Positions 30,205-33,487 of a DNA stretch of 33,487 nucleotides are shown here, in pieces. The position numbers and the translations under genes were made by a program. The stretch comes from Thioglobus_C sp964448305 (GTDB lineage: Bacteria > Pseudomonadota > Gammaproteobacteria > PS1 > Pseudothioglobaceae): positions 1 to 33,487 of the forward strand of contig CAYUWB010000012.1 of NCBI GenBank assembly GCA_964448305.1, given 5' to 3'. How positions within the stretch are numbered: the first letter of the stretch is position 1; each line of letters begins with the position of its first letter. The notes beneath the pieces were generated by a model that made no database searches, was not told the origin of the DNA, and was given only the letters and a program-made list of their open reading frames with translations.

Positions 30205-32490
30205 ATGCTTAGAGTTTTATTACTATTACTTTTTATTCCTGCACTAGCACTATCGCATTCAATCGATGAGCTAAACTTCGCTTATTCAAATAAAAGTACT
30301 GATTATCAGCCTAGAACACATCATTTAGACGAGAACGGTAAAGCAAAATTTGTCAATCACCTTATTCTCTCCGATTCACCTTACTTACTTCAACACGCGC
30401 ATAACCCAATTAATTGGTATAGCTGGTCAGATGAAGCGTTTGATAAAGCTCGAGCTGAGAACAAGCTAATTTTCCTCTCTATTGGTTACTCAACTTGCCA
30501 CTGGTGCCATGTGATGGAAGAGGAAAGCTTTGACGACATAGAAGTTGCTGAATTAATGAATCAACATTTTGTCGCTATTAAAGTAGACAGAGAAATTCAG
30601 CCTGATGTTGATGCTACTTTCATGAATATTGCTCAGCTAACTAATGGATCTGCGGGTTGGCCACTAAATGTATTTCTAACGCCTGATGGTCGCTCATTTT
30701 TAACTGACACTTATATTACTAAATCAAGGCTAATATCTACCATCCCTCAGTTAAAAAATCTGTGGGAAAAAGAAACAGAAAAAATAACTGCACTAGCAGA
30801 TAGAACTACGCAAATGCTAAATGGCATCAAAGCAACACAAAATACTCTCAAAGCTACTGCTTTAGATAAAACTATTTTTAACAAAGCCACACAGTCTATC
30901 CTAGACAATTTTGACGACCTTCAAGGTGGCTTTAGCGAAGCACCAAAGTTCCCACATGAAAGCCTATTATTGTTTTTATTAGACGAACAAAAACGCAACC
31001 CATCACAAGATAAATTAACTGCAATTACCACGACACTTGATGCTATGGCAACTGGCGGTTTGTACGATGTCATTGGTGGTGGCTTCCATCGCTACTCAAT
31101 TGACAATGCCTGGATAGTGCCGCACTTTGAAAAAATGCTCTATAACCAAGCGCAACTCTCATTGGTTTACACACGTGCCTATCAACTTACAAAGAAACCA
31201 CTATATAAACGTATCTCAGAAAAAACGCTAGATTATGTTCTCAAAGAAATGCAAGACAAAAATGGTGGTTTTTTCTCTGCGACCGATGCTGACTCTGAGG
31301 GAGAAGAAGGTACCTTTTTCATTTTCTCAAACGACGACCTTCAATCCATCTTTAATACTGAGCAATATCAACAAGCATTGAAATGGTTTGATTTATCTAA
31401 GCACACAGAGTTTGAAAACAAAAATGTCATTCGCTTCCATGATATTAATCAGTTGCAAGCAACCAACTATTCAGCAGTAGATAGCTTGATTGATAAGATT
31501 TATCAAGCTAGAGTCAAACGCGTTCCGCCTTTAACTGACAACAAAATTTTGTTGTCTTGGAATTCACTGTTAGTGCAAAGCTTTATTGAAGCCGGACAAG
31601 CCTTTAATAACGACCACTACCTTAATACAGGCATAAACACAGCTCAATACTTATTCGATCAATTTTATCAAAACAATCAACTATACCGTGTTTCTATTGA
31701 TAAGCGCTTTTCAACGTTGGCACTATTTGAAGATTACGCTTACTTCGCTCAAGCTTTATTAAAAGTGTTTGACCAAACGAATAACCAAGTTTGGTTAGAT
31801 AGAGTAGAGCAACTGGTGCAACAAATGACTACAAATTTTTGGGATAAGCAGAATTATGGTTTTCACATGAACACCGGAAATAAACATTTAAATTTGAGTC
31901 TAAAACAAATCTATGACGATGCACTGCCTTCTGCTAATGGAGTCGCCTATCAAGTTTTGACAAGTTTGTCTACACGAACCACTAACCTAGAATATGCTAC
32001 TCAAGCGCAACAATTATTAGATTCGGTTTCAAGCTTAATTAAAAAAGACCCTTATAGTTACACCTCATTTATTCAAGGACTGAATAACCTTATGAAGGGT
32101 GAAGCATCTTCAGTTCAATATGCTTACCAGGGTCGCATTCGTGTACATACAAAAATTTTAAATAATAACGAGTTGCTCGTCAGTCTAAATCTTAATCCAG
32201 GTTGGCATGTTAATTCTAATCAGCCACTACAAGATTCATTGATTGCCACCGAAGTGACTAATCTAGATACTCAGAATTGGGCCATAAAAGGGTCGGCTTA
32301 TCCAAAAGGAAAATTGGCTAAATTAGGTTTTTCGAAAGATCAGATTTCAATCTACAAGGATCAAGCAAAAATTAAACTAAAACTCAAACAACACTCAAAG
32401 GCCTATATCACACCAACACTCTTACTAACCTTGCAAGCCTGTAGTGACAAAGTATGCTTACCCCCTACTACGGTTACTTTAAAACCTTAG
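30205..32490 (+). CDS. Exported DUF255 (YyaL/SSP411-like) thioredoxin protein with C-terminal DsbD-alpha-like domain
   Basis: A 761-residue protein. Residues 1-17 form a signal peptide, so it acts in the periplasm. The DUF255 thioredoxin-like domain (about 52-215) has the active site CHWC (Cys98, Cys101) and the SPYLLQHAHNPINWY entry motif. A six-hairpin glycosidase-like toroid (about 220-630) has GGFSEAPKFPH, GGGFHRYSID and DADSEGEEG. From about residue 640 a beta-rich domain ending in QACSDKVCLPP (Cys746, Cys751) resembles the N-terminal domain of DsbD. A thiol-disulfide role is suggested; the substrate is unknown. The cytoplasmic relatives lack the signal peptide and C-terminal domain. It ends 4 bp inside the convergent RND gene. 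Confidence 0.88.
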   Translation: MLRVLLLLLFIPALALSHSIDELNFAYSNKSTDYQPRTHHLDENGKAKFVNHLILSDSPYLLQHAHNPINWYSWSDEAFDKARAENKLIFLSIGYSTCHWCHVMEEESFDDIEVAELMNQHFVAIKVDREIQPDVDATFMNIAQLTNGSAGWPLNVFLTPDGRSFLTDTYITKSRLISTIPQLKNLWEKETEKITALADRTTQMLNGIKATQNTLKATALDKTIFNKATQSILDNFDDLQGGFSEAPKFPHESLLLFLLDEQKRNPSQDKLTAITTTLDAMATGGLYDVIGGGFHRYSIDNAWIVPHFEKMLYNQAQLSLVYTRAYQLTKKPLYKRISEKTLDYVLKEMQDKNGGFFSATDADSEGEEGTFFIFSNDDLQSIFNTEQYQQALKWFDLSKHTEFENKNVIRFHDINQLQATNYSAVDSLIDKIYQARVKRVPPLTDNKILLSWNSLLVQSFIEAGQAFNNDHYLNTGINTAQYLFDQFYQNNQLYRVSIDKRFSTLALFEDYAYFAQALLKVFDQTNNQVWLDRVEQLVQQMTTNFWDKQNYGFHMNTGNKHLNLSLKQIYDDALPSANGVAYQVLTSLSTRTTNLEYATQAQQLLDSVSSLIKKDPYSYTSFIQGLNNLMKGEASSVQYAYQGRIRVHTKILNNNELLVSLNLNPGWHVNSNQPLQDSLIATEVTNLDTQNWAIKGSAYPKGKLAKLGFSKDQISIYKDQAKIKLKLKQHSKAYITPTLLLTLQACSDKVCLPPTTVTLKP

Positions 32491-33487
32491 GTAGTCTTAG
32501 TTAAACGCTTAATCCAATTGACAAAATCGTAATTAATCAGATACAGGCAAGGCAATAATACCAACGTCATTACCGTACCAAATAACAAGCCATAACCTAA
32601 TGATAGTGCCATTGGTTGCAAGATGTAGTCTGTACCGCCAATACCATAAGCCAATGGAATAACACCTGCCAACGTCGTGAGTGTTGTTAGTACCACGGCG
32701 CGTAAACGATCCTTTGCGCCTTTAATGATAAAATCATGTGCTGAAGCGCTAACGTCTGACACTTTTTCTTTTAAATAATTAAGATGTGAAACCAACACCA
32801 AAGAGTCGTTGACAATAACACCAACCAAGGCCAATGTTCCCAAAATCGCAAAGAAACTTAGGGTTTCACCATGCAGGAAAAATGCCCAAATCACACCAAT
32901 GACTGAAAAAGGAATAGCACTAAGTACCAGTAGCGGTTGTGTATACGAATTAAATAACAACACTAACAATAGAAAAATACCAAAAATCGCCATCAAAAAT
33001 GCCTGTTTAAAATTATCCATAGATTGCATAGTCTCCTTGGCGCCACCCTCTCCAATCAAACGTATATTAGGAAAGTTTTTTTCCAAATCTAAACGATCTA
33101 ATGCCTTATCCATTGCTTTTCCAACTGTCATAATTTCATCATCAACACTTCCACTAACTGAAACAGAGCGCTCTCCATTGAAATGATTAAAGTCTGGCTC
33201 ACCTGTAATTTGTTGAATAATAGAGAATTGAGAGATTGGCACTAAATGCCCTTTTTTATTATTTACCTTTAAAGATTGAATAAAGTCTTGTGAGTGCTTA
33301 CCATCACCAAAATAAATTCTAAAATTTACATCATTCTGACCTTCGCGCATATCGGTGACATCTATTCCGGTAAAGGCTGTTTTTAAATACTGACTAACCA
33401 CAGGAAGATCGATTTCTAATCGGGCCATTTTTTCAAAATCAAGTACAACTTCAATACGCCCTTTACCAGGCTCATCATCACGATTAA
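32487..33487 (-). CDS. RND-family efflux transporter, C-terminal part (cut by window edge)
   Basis: The reading frame stays open to the end of the window, so this is the C-terminal ~333 residues of a transporter of about 1000. The first ~120 visible residues belong to the periplasmic porter/docking region. They are followed by five or six transmembrane segments with typical features: AFLMAIFGIFLLLVLLFNSY, PFSVIGVIWAFF, GTLALVGVIVNDSLVLV and RLRAVVLTTLTTLAGVIPLAYG. The NDSLVLV segment matches TM10 of the AcrB superfamily. An HAE-type drug or fatty-acid exporter driven by protons is likely; the substrate cannot be told. Met codons inside the visible frame are not the start. Confidence 0.9.
   Translation of the reverse strand, partial: NRDDEPGKGRIEVVLDFEKMARLEIDLPVVSQYLKTAFTGIDVTDMREGQNDVNFRIYFGDGKHSQDFIQSLKVNNKKGHLVPISQFSIIQQITGEPDFNHFNGERSVSVSGSVDDEIMTVGKAMDKALDRLDLEKNFPNIRLIGEGGAKETMQSMDNFKQAFLMAIFGIFLLLVLLFNSYTQPLLVLSAIPFSVIGVIWAFFLHGETLSFFAILGTLALVGVIVNDSLVLVSHLNYLKEKVSDVSASAHDFIIKGAKDRLRAVVLTTLTTLAGVIPLAYGIGGTDYILQPMALSLGYGLLFGTVMTLVLLPCLYLINYDFVNWIKRLTKTT

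Overview
This is an A+T-rich, gene-dense bacterial segment with about 32 protein genes, very short intergenic gaps and many 1-14 bp overlaps. I see no rRNA, tRNA, insertion sequence, prophage or CRISPR array. The gene set and order (DUF502 next to aspS, smpB divergent from ratA, rlmN-X-ispG, a single-chain PurL, HtpX, RluE) indicate a gammaproteobacterium. The low GC, compact layout and block of exported rhodaneses suggest a streamlined sulfur oxidiser of the SUP05/Thioglobus/vent-symbiont type. That placement is inference, because no marker gene fixes the taxon.

Layout. 1-2002: Hsp33-like chaperone (reverse) divergent from an RluA-family pseudouridine synthase, then a small putative lipoprotein (reverse). 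2079-12363 is a long forward run: htpX, map, DUF502, aspS, nadA, yebC, purL and a YgjP-like metallopeptidase. 12376-14340 (reverse): monothiol glutaredoxin grxD, a SAM methyltransferase and the tRNA hydroxylase trhO. 14470-16763 (forward): dxs and a DUF2062 membrane protein. 16750-20247 (reverse): smpB, hup, rlmN, a 99-residue single-pass membrane protein and ispG. dxs and ispG are two steps of the MEP isoprenoid pathway, one on each strand. 20271-21998 (forward): ratA, rluE and a DUF455 ferritin-like protein. 22002-25127 (reverse): five consecutive exported proteins, namely a small Cys-containing acidic protein, two tandem rhodaneses, a Sel1-repeat protein and a DUF3530 protein. 25276-27487 (reverse): an AsnB/AsnO-type amidotransferase and rnhA. 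27544-32490 (forward): leuC, leuD, ruvA and a periplasmic DUF255 thioredoxin-like protein. 32487-33487: the C-terminal part of an RND transporter (reverse), cut by the window edge.

Most of the content is housekeeping: tRNA charging and modification, rRNA modification, NAD, purine, leucine and isoprenoid synthesis, and protein quality control. The parts that deserve attention are: the exported rhodanese block at 22.0-25.1 kb, with a 133-bp exact repeat between its two rhodaneses and a terminator inside the next gene's signal-peptide codons; an Hsp33 that has lost two of its four zinc-binding cysteines; a secreted DUF255 protein fused to a DsbD-alpha-like domain; the hup leader, which has a strong promoter, a foldable inverted repeat and a 23-codon upstream reading frame; a terminator-like hairpin directly before the rlmN start codon; and an AspRS with non-discriminating signature residues in the same window as a lone NAGGN-type amidotransferase.
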